Shown: positions 1 through 8,275, numbered from the stretch's first letter. The stretch: DNA of 64,000 bases from Tateyamaria sp. syn59 (GCF_007995245.1 NZ_VCBA01000011.1:1-64000), one strand, 5' to 3'. Notes: a model not told the origin generated them from the letters alone. Made by a program: numbers and translations.

Positions 1-881
1 ACATAGCTGAGAAGGGCAGCCTCGTCGCTGCAGCCCGCGAAAACGGCATGTCCACGACCACCGTGTCGGAACGGTTAGCGGCACTCGAGGCACACTACGG
101 CGTCGTGTTGTTTAATCGCACAACACGGTCCATCAGCTTAACCGAGGAAGGCCGCACGCTTCTGGACGGCGCCAAATCCGTTCTGAGCGAAGTTTCTGAC
201 CTCGACACGCGCATTCGCCACGGGGCCGAAACGCTCTCCGGGCCGATCCGCATCTCAGCTCCCGTTGATCTGGGGCGCTCCATCGTCTCGCAGGCTATAT
301 CGACGTTCACCGAAGAGAACCCAGCCGTTTCCATCGAACTGTCTTTATCCGACGGATACGTCGATCTGGTCGGTCGTGGATTCGATTTGGCTGTGCGCTT
401 TGGCAACGTCACTGACTCGACTTTACGTGTGCGGAGTCTCGGAAGGTTCCAACGCCTTGTTTGTGCCGCTCCCAGCTACTTGGAAAGGCATGGAACTCCC
501 GAATCCCCAAACGATCTCAGAGACCACAACTGCCTCGTCATGCGTTTCGGCGAGACCTTGGACAATGTCTGGCAGTTCCGCAGCGGTTCACAGCCACAAA
601 GCGTAACAGTCCGTGGAAGCCGCGTTGTAAATGACGGGTGGCTCACTCGGTCATGGGCACTTGCCGGACACGGGATCGTTTTGAAATCAGAGTTGGATGT
701 CGCGGAAGACATTCGCTCTGGAACCCTGGTGTCGCTACTTGAAGACTACTTACCTCCGCCAAATCCACTGCAAGTGATGTTCCCACCCGGGAGAGCACAG
801 CCGCGGCGGGTGACCGCATTTGCCGAACATCTTTTTGCCAACGTGCCTAACCAGCGAGGTGAAACTAAAGTTTTCTTTTAG
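1..881 (+). CDS. LysR-family transcriptional regulator, 5' end outside window
   Basis: DNA-binding regulator of the LysR family. The frame is already open at base 3, and the residues before the first ATG (base 48) continue the N-terminal helix-turn-helix (AEKGSLVAAARENGMSTTTVSERLAALE), so the real start lies upstream of the window and ATG 48 is internal. The rest is a normal LysR effector domain (SGPIRISAPVDLGRSIV onward) ending at TAG 879-881. The target genes cannot be told from here; the gene does not appear to be linked to the cluster that follows, because an eroded gene lies in between. Confidence 0.9.
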   Translation, partial: IAEKGSLVAAARENGMSTTTVSERLAALEAHYGVVLFNRTTRSISLTEEGRTLLDGAKSVLSEVSDLDTRIRHGAETLSGPIRISAPVDLGRSIVSQAISTFTEENPAVSIELSLSDGYVDLVGRGFDLAVRFGNVTDSTLRVRSLGRFQRLVCAAPSYLERHGTPESPNDLRDHNCLVMRFGETLDNVWQFRSGSQPQSVTVRGSRVVNDGWLTRSWALAGHGIVLKSELDVAEDIRSGTLVSLLEDYLPPPNPLQVMFPPGRAQPRRVTAFAEHLFANVPNQRGETKVFF

Positions 882-1308
882 GTATCAAGTTGCGCCTCTA
901 ACGCGATACAACGCTAAGCTGCCGTTCGAATTGAAAACAGCAACGGCAGCTAAGCCCGCGTCTGGATGGTCGGACCGGGCAGCAGCGAAAGCTCCGTTTC
1001 GGATCGGGAGGAAGCGGCGTCTATCAATGACCGCTCTGGTGATACGCACTGCGCCGCAGCAACACGCGTGCTGCGCTAGCGAACGAATGCTGCGCCAGCA
1101 AAGCCCGAAAATCCAAGGTCGGCAAAGTCCCGCGACTTGCTCGCCCAACAGCCGAGAGGCAATGTCGGCTTCGGGCTGGAAGGAGCCGTCGGGTCACGGC
1201 GCAGCGGATGCTTGTGGAGAGCTCAAATTGACTGATGCTGTGCAGGTGAGAAATGTCCGATCGCGACCCTCAGAAGAACTTGATGGACAGTGTGTACATC
1301 ATTGGCGC
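882..1308. other. non-coding spacer without recognisable gene
   Basis: About 430 bases between the LysR gene and the eroded acyltransferase. Short open frames exist on both strands, but none has a domain-like sequence, a convincing ribosome-binding site or family resemblance. The stretch has the look of decayed DNA at the edge of a variable region. No clear terminator or promoter was found. Confidence 0.5.
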
Positions 1309-1690
1309 TCAGAGGCCTGGGATCCGGAGCCAAGTGCCCCCTAGCGGGCGGATCTGCGCACCGCTGCCGATCTTGAACCGGGCCAGCCCTGGGGCGTTGT
1401 CCGTATCCACGGTCCCCAGATCGAGCCGTATCACGCCTCTTGCGCGGAAGGCTTCGGCCGCTTTCTTCAAAAGTGCGTTAGCGCACTGAGCATGAGCGAT
1501 AATCCGGTCATGCAGTTTTATACTCGGCTACATACCGCTCAACAGCACCGCACCGCACACCCTCGCTGTCCCGGTGGCAAGGCAATCTTCTAAAGTTTGT
1601 TGAGCGAGTATGCTGGTGGTCTTGCGGACTGCCTCTGTCCACTCCCGCAACTTAGACCGAGATTCAATGATCGCCTCCTTCGAAAGCCAG
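1309..1690 (-). pseudogene. eroded FemAB/GNAT-like acyltransferase, C-terminal remnant
   Basis: Read on the minus strand, bases 1527-1309 encode ANALLKKAAEAFRARG, then LDLGTVDTDNAPGLARFKIGSGA and RPLGGTWLRIPGL before a stop at 1309-1311. This is the characteristic end of Rhodobacteraceae FemAB-like N-acyltransferases. An in-frame stop at 1528-1530 separates it from an upstream piece (about 1690-1531, including LATGTARVCGAVLLSG) that resembles the preceding part of the same family, with a stretch missing between them. There is no usable start. I read it as a dead gene. Its upstream edge coincides with the start of the exporter gene on the opposite strand, suggesting that the peptide cluster was inserted into or next to it. 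Confidence 0.6.
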
Positions 1691-1692
1691 TC

Positions 1693-3825
1693 TTGAAAAC
1701 AAGGGTTCAATTTCAACGGGGGACATCCGACTGCGGTGTGGCATGTCTTGTCATGACCGCACAAATCCTCGGCGTTGAATATGACCTCGACGAAATTCAG
1801 CATCGTTTTTTCATTCCACCCAATGGAACCTCGCTCCTACACTTGGTGACCATCGCAGAGGGTCTCGGACTGTCCTGCCGCGCTGTGAAGGTCGATCACC
1901 GATCCTTGGACAAGGTTGACTTGCCGGCAATTCTGCATTGGGGCATGAACCATTACGTCGTGCTAGAGCGTATCAGCCGCGGCGCCTATCACATCCTTGA
2001 TCCCGCAAGTGGCCGTTTTGCGGTCAACAACTTGGAGTTGAAGGACAGGTACACCGGTGTCGCCGTCTCGGTATCTTTTGAGCGCGGCGCTGTGTCGCTC
2101 GATAGGATTGAAAGGCTGGGGATCATCGACGCCTTCAAGTTGGTGCCGAGCTGGAAACGTCGGCTTCTGGTGAGCGTCTGTGTGGGTGTTGTGCCGGCGT
2201 TGTCGGTCTTTGCATTCCCCATATTCCTGAGGATGGTCATGACCCACAGCGCTGTCGGGTTGAGCATGCAAGGCCTTATTTTGCTGACGGGGATTTTCAT
2301 CGCTGTGTCGTTGGCGTTTTTCTCCTTTGGCATGATCCGGTCCTACTTGATTGACGACCTATCCACCCGGATCGACGCACAGCTGGCACGCATGCTGCCG
2401 CGCGCGACACATGATATCTCCTACGAGCATTTCCTGAAGGTCTCGCGCAGCGGGGTTTTGGATGTCTTTTCCGATTTGCGCCAATTCCGAACAAACCTCT
2501 CTGCCGGTGCAGTTCAGATTGTAAGCAACGCGTCTGCTCTGCTGCTGCTGCTTGTGGGAGCGTTTTTCCTGAAGGTCTGGTTTGGCCTTGTCCTGTTGTG
2601 CTTTGCCGCTGTACATTTTTGGATCTCGCACGTGTCCCGTCTGTCGCGCGAGGAAGAACGTGAGCGGCTGCGTCGGTCGGAAAGCCGAGAAGCTATGATA
2701 TTGAACGAAAACTTCTCAAACTTTCAGACCTTGCGGCTGAACGCGGGTGAGACGCCGCGGTTGCGACTGTGGTGGGAACTCTATCGCGTCATCGGACAGC
2801 ACCGTATTCACGCTGACCTGCGCCTATCGGTCGAAAAGGCAACAATCGAGTTTTTGCGGGCTTTGTTGCGTGCTGCAGTTGTCATCGGCGCGGCTGTCCT
2901 GGTGATGAGCGGCACGGTTTCAATGGATCTGATGTTTGTGCTGGTGCTCGTAGCGATGTTGTTTTCTGCTTTCGTCACAAGCGTGATCGAGGATCTGGAG
3001 AAGCTCACCCTTGCCCGCGAGGCCCTGGCGCGCGCGAGCCTGATCTTGTCGGCCGAGCGCGATCCTATGCATCCCGGCGTGGTGCGCGCGGATCAAGAGA
3101 ACGATGATCCAGCAAGTGCGGCGCCTTTGATTTGGCCGTCCAGTCTAAACAAGACCGCTTTGCGGCTGTCTTCGTTGGCATACCGCTACGACCGAACATC
3201 CGACTATCTTTTTGAGGATCTCAGCGTTGAGGTGCGTCGCGGGGAAACTGTTTGCATTACGGGCTCGTCCGGAGTGGGCAAAACGACATTGCTGCGGCTG
3301 TGTGCGGGGCTGCAATTTCCAGAGAAAGGCCAGCTGTTCTGGTTTGGGCAGGATATGCGCCACATTCCGCGGCCGATGTTTGTCGAAACCGTTGGCTGCG
3401 TGTTGCAGGAAGACGGTACATTCTCCGGCACATTTGCTCAGAACATTGCGCTGTTTGACCCGGTGCTCGACGAGGCGCGCATGATCCAGGCGTGCGAAGA
3501 TGCTGTCTTGACCGATCTTTTGGAACGCCTGCCAATGGGTCTGTTTACCCCGCTGCACAGCAGTTCATTCCTCTCGACGGGAGAGAAGCACCGCCTAATG
3601 CTGGCCCGTGCGCTTTACCGCAACCCGGAGGTGCTTATCCTTGATGAAATGACCGGGAACCTGGATGCCGAGGTGGAAGATGTGTTGTTTCGGCGCCTAG
3701 CACGGCGGGGTGCGACACTCATCCTCACATCGCATCGCGAGCGAACGATTGGGCGAGCGGATCGCGTGGTCTCGTTGAGCCGCCGCCCGGGTGGCACTGC
3801 GGTCACAGCGCGCGCAACGTCATGA
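1693..3825 (+). CDS. C39 peptidase-containing ABC exporter (bacteriocin/RiPP exporter)
   Basis: Inner-membrane ABC transporter that cleaves double-glycine leaders and exports the core peptide. Numbered from TTG 1693: a C39 peptidase domain with oxyanion Gln8, catalytic Cys14 (in QRGTSDCGVACL), His87 (NHYVVL) and Asp103 (DPASG); a six-helix membrane domain at about 170-460; then an ATPase with Walker A GSSGVGKTTLL (about 523), signature LSTGE (about 627), Walker B VLILDEMTGNLD (about 648) and the switch His (about 680). Length (710 aa) fits the family. The open frame extends upstream to TTG 1597, but that extra segment is antisense to an eroded gene, and MKTRVQFQRG is a natural family N-terminus, so I prefer 1693. 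The next gene overlaps by ATGA. Its likely substrate is the peptide at 5536-5694. Confidence 0.93.
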   Translation: MKTRVQFQRGTSDCGVACLVMTAQILGVEYDLDEIQHRFFIPPNGTSLLHLVTIAEGLGLSCRAVKVDHRSLDKVDLPAILHWGMNHYVVLERISRGAYHILDPASGRFAVNNLELKDRYTGVAVSVSFERGAVSLDRIERLGIIDAFKLVPSWKRRLLVSVCVGVVPALSVFAFPIFLRMVMTHSAVGLSMQGLILLTGIFIAVSLAFFSFGMIRSYLIDDLSTRIDAQLARMLPRATHDISYEHFLKVSRSGVLDVFSDLRQFRTNLSAGAVQIVSNASALLLLLVGAFFLKVWFGLVLLCFAAVHFWISHVSRLSREEERERLRRSESREAMILNENFSNFQTLRLNAGETPRLRLWWELYRVIGQHRIHADLRLSVEKATIEFLRALLRAAVVIGAAVLVMSGTVSMDLMFVLVLVAMLFSAFVTSVIEDLEKLTLAREALARASLILSAERDPMHPGVVRADQENDDPASAAPLIWPSSLNKTALRLSSLAYRYDRTSDYLFEDLSVEVRRGETVCITGSSGVGKTTLLRLCAGLQFPEKGQLFWFGQDMRHIPRPMFVETVGCVLQEDGTFSGTFAQNIALFDPVLDEARMIQACEDAVLTDLLERLPMGLFTPLHSSSFLSTGEKHRLMLARALYRNPEVLILDEMTGNLDAEVEDVLFRRLARRGATLILTSHRERTIGRADRVVSLSRRPGGTAVTARATS

Positions 3826-4889
3826 TCTACCCCGTGGCGCCGCAGTTGATGGCAGACCTCGGTTTGATGCGGTTCCTCGTGCCGATGGAAGATGTCGATG
3901 GCGATGGGCGGTCACTACTGGAAGGCCGTTCAATCCTGAACCGACCGGCCCCAGGCGACTATCGGCAGTGCCGCTACCCGGGCAGCCGTCGGATGCATGC
4001 AAAGCCCATGAACGTCAAAGCGCTTTCGATTTACGTGTCGCAGCGCGACAGCGTCGACCACTGGATCTCTAGTATGTTGGGTGCGCAGCACATCAACCTC
4101 AGCGCCCCGCAGCGTTTTCTTTTCGCCAGCCACGCGGCCTACCATACACCGAAGCTATGGCTCTATGGACCTGAGGTGGGGCCGGTGCCCCCCGTCGTCG
4201 CAACGGCCGCGAAAATCTGTCACGGGGTTTATGAGTTGGCGTTGCATTGCGTGCGCCGGCACAGCGTCGCAGGCTTCGACCAAATGGATGCCGACGCGAT
4301 GATCCGCGATGCGGAAGCACATGACCGGTTGATCGGCCGCAATGAGGTCTGCGCCGGTCCACCTCCGATGATCCGCGAAACCCTGCGGCTCTTGCTTGGG
4401 GAGGTCCCAACCAAGTTTGCGGATGCGACGCCGGGGCCCGCGGATGTGGGGCGGGCGGTTTCCGTAATGCAGCTATATTGGCGGCTGGAGCGTCTCGCTA
4501 TCCTGAATACACTTGTTGGTCTGTCCACAAAGCGGGCCACGCTCGGGCGCGTGGTCACCTTTCCGAACGCGATCCGTGTCATTCAGGCAGTCCAGAGAAA
4601 TCAACCGCTGAGCACCAGTTTTGTGTCGGCCTATCAATGCGTCCCGCCAGCGGGCGCAGGCGATCTGGCGGCTGCAGACCGTCTGATGAAGCGGCATCGA
4701 GGTCTCTGGAGCCGGACGCCGGAAGAGATTGAGAACACGACTGCAAGTTCTTTGGAAAGCTTTTCAAAAGATATGGCCGATGTACTCGATATTTTACGTG
4801 AAACTGCGCGTGCATTTGGTGTGATTGAGCAGCGCGGACTTTGCTCGGCTCAACTGATCGAGTTCCTCTTTGGGAAGGTCAGGTCATGA
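3822..4889 (+). CDS. uncharacterised 355-aa protein of the peptide cluster
   Basis: I do not recognise this family. The gene overlaps the exporter stop by four bases (ATGA) and itself overlaps the following kinase gene by four bases, so the three are translationally coupled and probably act together. The product is soluble-looking, with no signal peptide or membrane helix. It has a Cys/His-bearing segment around residues 135-170 (ALHCVRRHSV, then DRLIGRNEVCAGPPPMI) and a helical C-terminal half (SFSKDMADVLDILRETARAF). A role in making or handling the exported peptide is inferred from position only. Confidence 0.75.
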   Translation: MIYPVAPQLMADLGLMRFLVPMEDVDGDGRSLLEGRSILNRPAPGDYRQCRYPGSRRMHAKPMNVKALSIYVSQRDSVDHWISSMLGAQHINLSAPQRFLFASHAAYHTPKLWLYGPEVGPVPPVVATAAKICHGVYELALHCVRRHSVAGFDQMDADAMIRDAEAHDRLIGRNEVCAGPPPMIRETLRLLLGEVPTKFADATPGPADVGRAVSVMQLYWRLERLAILNTLVGLSTKRATLGRVVTFPNAIRVIQAVQRNQPLSTSFVSAYQCVPPAGAGDLAAADRLMKRHRGLWSRTPEEIENTTASSLESFSKDMADVLDILRETARAFGVIEQRGLCSAQLIEFLFGKVRS

Positions 4890-5539
4890 TCATTGCTCTG
4901 AACGGTACCGTGAGCTGCGGAAAGAGCTATTTGGCGCAAGCGCTAAGCGATGCTATGCCCGCGGAGTTTCGGGGCGAGCCACCGATGAGCGATTGGCCAA
5001 ATGCGACACGGCTGCCCCAATCTCATCGCGATATTAAGGACCTGTTTCTGCGTTCCTGGCGTGTGAGCAATTTGCTTGAGGCGCAGGTTCTGTCCAAGCT
5101 CAAGGCAACAGTGATACTCGACAGTGTCTTCGATATACTTCACCACACGATCGTCACGCAAATTGAACCGGGCTTTTTCGGAAGCGGGCCTTATGCAAGT
5201 GTACTCGCAGACTGCGCTCGCCTGGACCATGAGCGTTTGCCGACCCCTGATGTTATCGTGAACGTAGTCGTATCTTGGGAAACCTGGCAAGACATGTGCA
5301 ACGCGCGGGGTTTGGATGACTTTTACCCCGATGCGCATCTGGCTAAGTTTTTTGCGCTTCAGGATGTTTTTCACGACGCCGCATGTCTGCGGGGTGAAGA
5401 GCTTGATATCCCGGTTTTGTGCTTTGAAAACAGGATAGCGGGTTCTGAGGACCTTTCCGAATTGGCAAAAACGCTGACGGTGCCCGGACTACGTAAATCC
5501 GGGCACCGCGGTACAAGTCGTGTGAATGTGCAGCTTTAG
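4886..5539 (+). CDS. P-loop kinase, deoxynucleoside/NMP-kinase-like
   Basis: A small (217 aa) P-loop phosphotransferase-like protein. The N-terminus MIIALNGTVSCGKSYLAQAL contains Walker A GTVSCGKS (residues 7-14). The strand VIVNVVVSWETWQDMCNARG in the C-terminal half resembles the substrate-release segment of deoxynucleoside and NMP kinases. ATG 4886 overlaps the stop of the preceding gene (ATGA); an in-frame start at 4841 would lie inside that gene and is less likely. The substrate cannot be read from sequence. With the NDK-like protein and the nucleotidyltransferases of this cluster it suggests nucleotide chemistry (inference). Its stop codon overlaps the convergent stop of the precursor gene. 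Confidence 0.78.
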   Translation: MIIALNGTVSCGKSYLAQALSDAMPAEFRGEPPMSDWPNATRLPQSHRDIKDLFLRSWRVSNLLEAQVLSKLKATVILDSVFDILHHTIVTQIEPGFFGSGPYASVLADCARLDHERLPTPDVIVNVVVSWETWQDMCNARGLDDFYPDAHLAKFFALQDVFHDAACLRGEELDIPVLCFENRIAGSEDLSELAKTLTVPGLRKSGHRGTSRVNVQL

Positions 5540-5694
5540 ACGGACCAACCGCCGCCGCCGCTGACGCTGGCGCTCATGCCGCGGCCACCGGACACCAGAA
5601 GCATCTCTTCCAGCGTCAGCTCGCGCACGTCCGCCTCGTCAAACTTTTCGACGAGATCCTTTTCGAGCTCGTTGCGTGCTTTTGCATCCTTCAT
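5536..5694 (-). CDS. candidate RiPP/bacteriocin precursor peptide with double-glycine leader
   Basis: A 52-residue peptide easily missed by gene finders. It starts at ATG 5694 after an excellent ribosome-binding site (AAGGAG, about 7 bases upstream). The charged leader (MKDAKARNELEKDL...) ends in ELTLEEMLLVSGG, matching the double-glycine consensus: Leu-12, Glu-8, Met-7, Val-4, Gly-2, Gly-1. Cleavage there would release the core RGMSASVSGGGGWSV: 15 residues, four Ser, one Trp, no Cys or Thr. It is the last gene of a minus-strand operon carrying the HlyD adaptor and modification enzymes, and it converges on the C39 exporter operon, the stops overlapping (TTAG). Leader type and context make it the natural exporter substrate. 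Which core residues are modified is unknown. Confidence 0.88.
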   Translation of the reverse strand: MKDAKARNELEKDLVEKFDEADVRELTLEEMLLVSGGRGMSASVSGGGGWSV

Positions 5695-5948
5695 CGGGGT
5701 CTCCTTTTGCTGTTGATGCCGTTATCGGCAGTGACAGTAAGATCCCGGTCGGCGTCATATTTCGCAACGAACTGGCAGCTGCGGCCTGCAGCTGTGCTTA
5801 AACCTGCACGTGTATCGGCGAAGCTTTGCTGATTCGTGTCCTGACCAATCGAAAACCGAATAAACGCACTGATTGTCGTTCCCATGCCGCGCAAACCGAC
5901 AGGCATGCTTTGGCTGCAAAAACGGATGCTGGCAGCAGTAGATTGCAT
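5691..5948 (-). CDS. small uncharacterised protein coupled to the precursor gene
   Basis: An 85-residue open frame that fills the gap between the HlyD stop and the precursor start. It begins 13 bases after the HlyD stop and its TGA overlaps the precursor ATG (ATGA), the arrangement of a translationally coupled gene. No family is recognised; there is no double-glycine motif, membrane helix or signal peptide. Two Cys are present (residues 11 and 57). It ends in a basic tail (SKRRPR), and the precursor's ribosome-binding site lies within its last codons. It could be an immunity or accessory protein, or a spurious frame in a leader region; spacing favours a real gene but the sequence does not prove it. 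Confidence 0.45.
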   Translation of the reverse strand: MQSTAASIRFCSQSMPVGLRGMGTTISAFIRFSIGQDTNQQSFADTRAGLSTAAGRSCQFVAKYDADRDLTVTADNGINSKRRPR

Positions 5949-5961
5949 CGCTTCGAAGCGT

Positions 5962-7182
5962 TCAAAGATTAAGCCAGCTGCGGATGCCTCTGGATGTATG
6001 TATGTGGCCCCTGAAACCGTCGTTCACGTTGAGCGAAGCGGATGCAAAGCGCGTTGTGATTTCGTCCGGAGCAAGCAGAAGAACCCGGTACATGTTCGTT
6101 TCCGGATCGTGCTGTATATCAATGACATGCGTCGGCAGCACCCGGGTGCGACCGCCCTCCTGAAACGATATGCTGGCCTTTGCACCCACCGCAATGTGAT
6201 TGGCCTTGTCGCGGTCGAGCGCCGTTTCGAGCACGGGATTTGCGCCCTCCGGCACCATGACGGCCAAAGCACCGCCCTCCAACACCAGGGTGTCCGCTTC
6301 TGGTATGAAACGGACAGTGGCATCGCGCGGCGCGCGCAGGGTGACGATGCTGTCCTGCGCCAGCTGTCGCATCTCCTCCGTCAACCCTTCAATCCGATCC
6401 CTGGTTTGCAGGACCTGCATGCGTATCCGGTGTATCTCACTTTGAAACTCGAGGCCGTCCTGAATGCGCGACGCGATGGACGATGACAGAGAAACCTGTT
6501 GGTCGAGTATATTCGCGCGTGCATTCAGCGCCTCTATCTCCGTTTCCATCATCGAGACCTCTGAGGTCATGCCACGGTTCGACAGCTCCGCTGATATCTC
6601 TGAGATTTCGTCAAAACGCTCGGCAATGGCGTTCTCGCGCGAAACGCGCTCTTCTTGCTGCTGAAACGCTGTCGTGATCTCGGCGCCAAAGTCGTCATGA
6701 ATGGCACTGACGCCTGTGAGGCGTGTTTCCTGCTCGGCAAGTGCCTCACGGGCCAGATCAATCTTTCGCTGCAGCGCCGAGAGCCGGGTGGTGACCTCGT
6801 CTTCGTTGGTGAAGGCATCTGTCTTGCGGGCCATGACGAGTTGATCTCCGGTCCCGACAGCTTGACCAGGCTCGAACAGCCTTTGCTCGACAATCACATC
6901 GGTTTGCGTCGTCAGCCTTATCGGAAGCGGAGAGGTTGACAGCTTGAACGTCGCGGGAAGAGCCAATTGGACATAAAATACCATCGCAATGCTTGCTGCG
7001 GTGACAGCGATCAGGATAGCGGCAATGCATAGATAAAATCGACGTCGGGTTTGCCGGGATTTCAGTTCGCTTCGCAGGTCGCTGAGGAGGAAGTTGGTCG
7101 AGGCATAAGGATCATAGTCTTTGCTGAAGATGCGTCGCGCCTGCGCGGGCCGAGAGACATTGGCTTTGTTCATACGCCACAT
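5962..7182 (-). CDS. HlyD-family membrane fusion protein (bacteriocin secretion accessory protein)
   Basis: Periplasmic adaptor that couples the C39 ABC exporter to an outer-membrane channel. From ATG 7182: a cytoplasmic N-terminus, one membrane helix at about 49-71 (FYLCIAAILIAVTAASIAMV), a short lipoyl/barrel segment (VIVEQRLFEPGQAVGTGDQL), a long coiled coil (about 125-265), then the second half of the lipoyl/barrel region (VTLRAPRDATVRF, about 280) and the C-terminal barrel. The start could also be ATG 7173; the open frame runs further upstream into the preceding gene. No TolC-like gene is present, so a general TolC is presumably used. It lies in the same operon as the precursor. Confidence 0.9.
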   Translation of the reverse strand: MWRMNKANVSRPAQARRIFSKDYDPYASTNFLLSDLRSELKSRQTRRRFYLCIAAILIAVTAASIAMVFYVQLALPATFKLSTSPLPIRLTTQTDVIVEQRLFEPGQAVGTGDQLVMARKTDAFTNEDEVTTRLSALQRKIDLAREALAEQETRLTGVSAIHDDFGAEITTAFQQQEERVSRENAIAERFDEISEISAELSNRGMTSEVSMMETEIEALNARANILDQQVSLSSSIASRIQDGLEFQSEIHRIRMQVLQTRDRIEGLTEEMRQLAQDSIVTLRAPRDATVRFIPEADTLVLEGGALAVMVPEGANPVLETALDRDKANHIAVGAKASISFQEGGRTRVLPTHVIDIQHDPETNMYRVLLLAPDEITTRFASASLNVNDGFRGHIHTSRGIRSWLNL

Positions 7183-7195
7183 GTGCCGCCCACGA

Positions 7196-8275
7196 TCAGG
7201 ATACCTGTTCCTGTAGCCGAAGTAGACCGCTGCGCGCGAGGCTACCATAGGCCTGTTCCAACTGTGCCGTCGTGACTTCTGGCGGCAGCTTTATCTGTCC
7301 GTTAGAACCCCTGAGCTTGGGTTGGCATGCCAGGCAAGCTGCTAGCTCCGACAGTTCGAACTGTCGGTCGACAGTTTTGCAGAAGTACCGATCGTTGATC
7401 TGCAGGATGAAAAGAGGACTTGATCTATTGTGACTCGGGACCTGCAACCCTGATACAGCATCTCCGTTGGAGAGGCTGACCATCTCGCGCCTACCAAAGA
7501 GGATGTCCCATTGTACGACCTGGTGGCAGGACCAGATTTCATGCACCCAATCCGTCCACTCCGGGGTGCCAAGAGCCTCTGGGCGCAGCAGAAGATTGCG
7601 GTAAGTGGCATAGTACTTTTCGGCCAGTTCGCTCTTGCGCCGCAGACGTTTGGGAAGCCACTTCGCCTTGCGGTAGGTGTCGCCTTTCTGGATCAAAAGG
7701 CACTCTAGCTCGGATCTAAACAGGCTTTGCAGCAGCTCAGTGATCAGGGCCGGTTCGCCATCCTCTAAAGCGCCGAGATAATCGAGAAAGAGCGACAGGG
7801 ACATGTCGCGTTGCCCATCGAACAAACGCTCTGCATAGGTTTGCCTGACTTCGTTGGTGATGAGCTCGTCGAATTGCTCGTTCCCATATAGGCGCTTTGA
7901 ATTCATGACGCTCTCCAGACTGATGGACTCCTGCGAGTGAACTGACAGATCGATCTTCTCGAGGTGCCTGATCAGGCGGGACCATTCCGACTTGCGCATC
8001 AAAAGCGCTTTGATGTTGCGCGCGGCGTGGTTATAGCTCTGGCGAACCGATGGCGTATTCATCGGGTAGCTAACGTCGTCCAGCACAACCCATGCATCCA
8101 AATTCGATGTGGTATTTGATAGTTCTGCTGCCGTTGACCCGGTGATGGCGCTAATCACCAGGCTTTCCGCGAACGTCTCCCTTGCCCAGCTCTGCACCGT
8201 GTTCTCGGCACCGGTAGAAACGGCCGGACTTGGGCGCGTAACAGCCACGGATTTGTCGGAGCCCCCAGCTGTCAT
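7196..8275 (-). CDS. nucleotidyltransferase-fold protein with degenerate active site and PqqD-like C-terminus
   Basis: Paralogue of the protein at 16264-17358. Residues 38-66 (ESLVISAITGSTAA..., then TSNLDAWVVLDD) align with that protein's GS...SDVD nucleotidyltransferase motif, but the first catalytic Asp is Asn58 while the second (Asp60) remains, so catalysis by the usual mechanism is unlikely. A shared middle block (LFRSELECLLIQKGDTYRKAKW) follows. Residues about 285-357 (YFCKTVDRQFELSELAACL, ending LARSGLLRLQEQ) resemble PqqD, the RiPP recognition element fold. I infer a leader-binding or regulatory pseudo-enzyme that may pair with its active paralogue. ATGA overlap with the ATP-grasp gene. 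Confidence 0.7.
   Translation of the reverse strand: MTAGGSDKSVAVTRPSPAVSTGAENTVQSWARETFAESLVISAITGSTAAELSNTTSNLDAWVVLDDVSYPMNTPSVRQSYNHAARNIKALLMRKSEWSRLIRHLEKIDLSVHSQESISLESVMNSKRLYGNEQFDELITNEVRQTYAERLFDGQRDMSLSLFLDYLGALEDGEPALITELLQSLFRSELECLLIQKGDTYRKAKWLPKRLRRKSELAEKYYATYRNLLLRPEALGTPEWTDWVHEIWSCHQVVQWDILFGRREMVSLSNGDAVSGLQVPSHNRSSPLFILQINDRYFCKTVDRQFELSELAACLACQPKLRGSNGQIKLPPEVTTAQLEQAYGSLARSGLLRLQEQVS

Noticed and set aside
820-1344. 174-codon plus-strand frame after the LysR gene
   Set aside because: No ribosome-binding site or family resemblance, and it overlaps the eroded FemAB-like gene on the other strand.
1597-1692. Upstream extension of the exporter frame from TTG 1597
   Set aside because: Antisense to the eroded gene and not like C39 exporter N-termini; TTG 1693 gives a natural start.
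5884-6486. 200-codon plus-strand frame opposite HlyD
   Set aside because: Shadow of the clear HlyD coding sequence.
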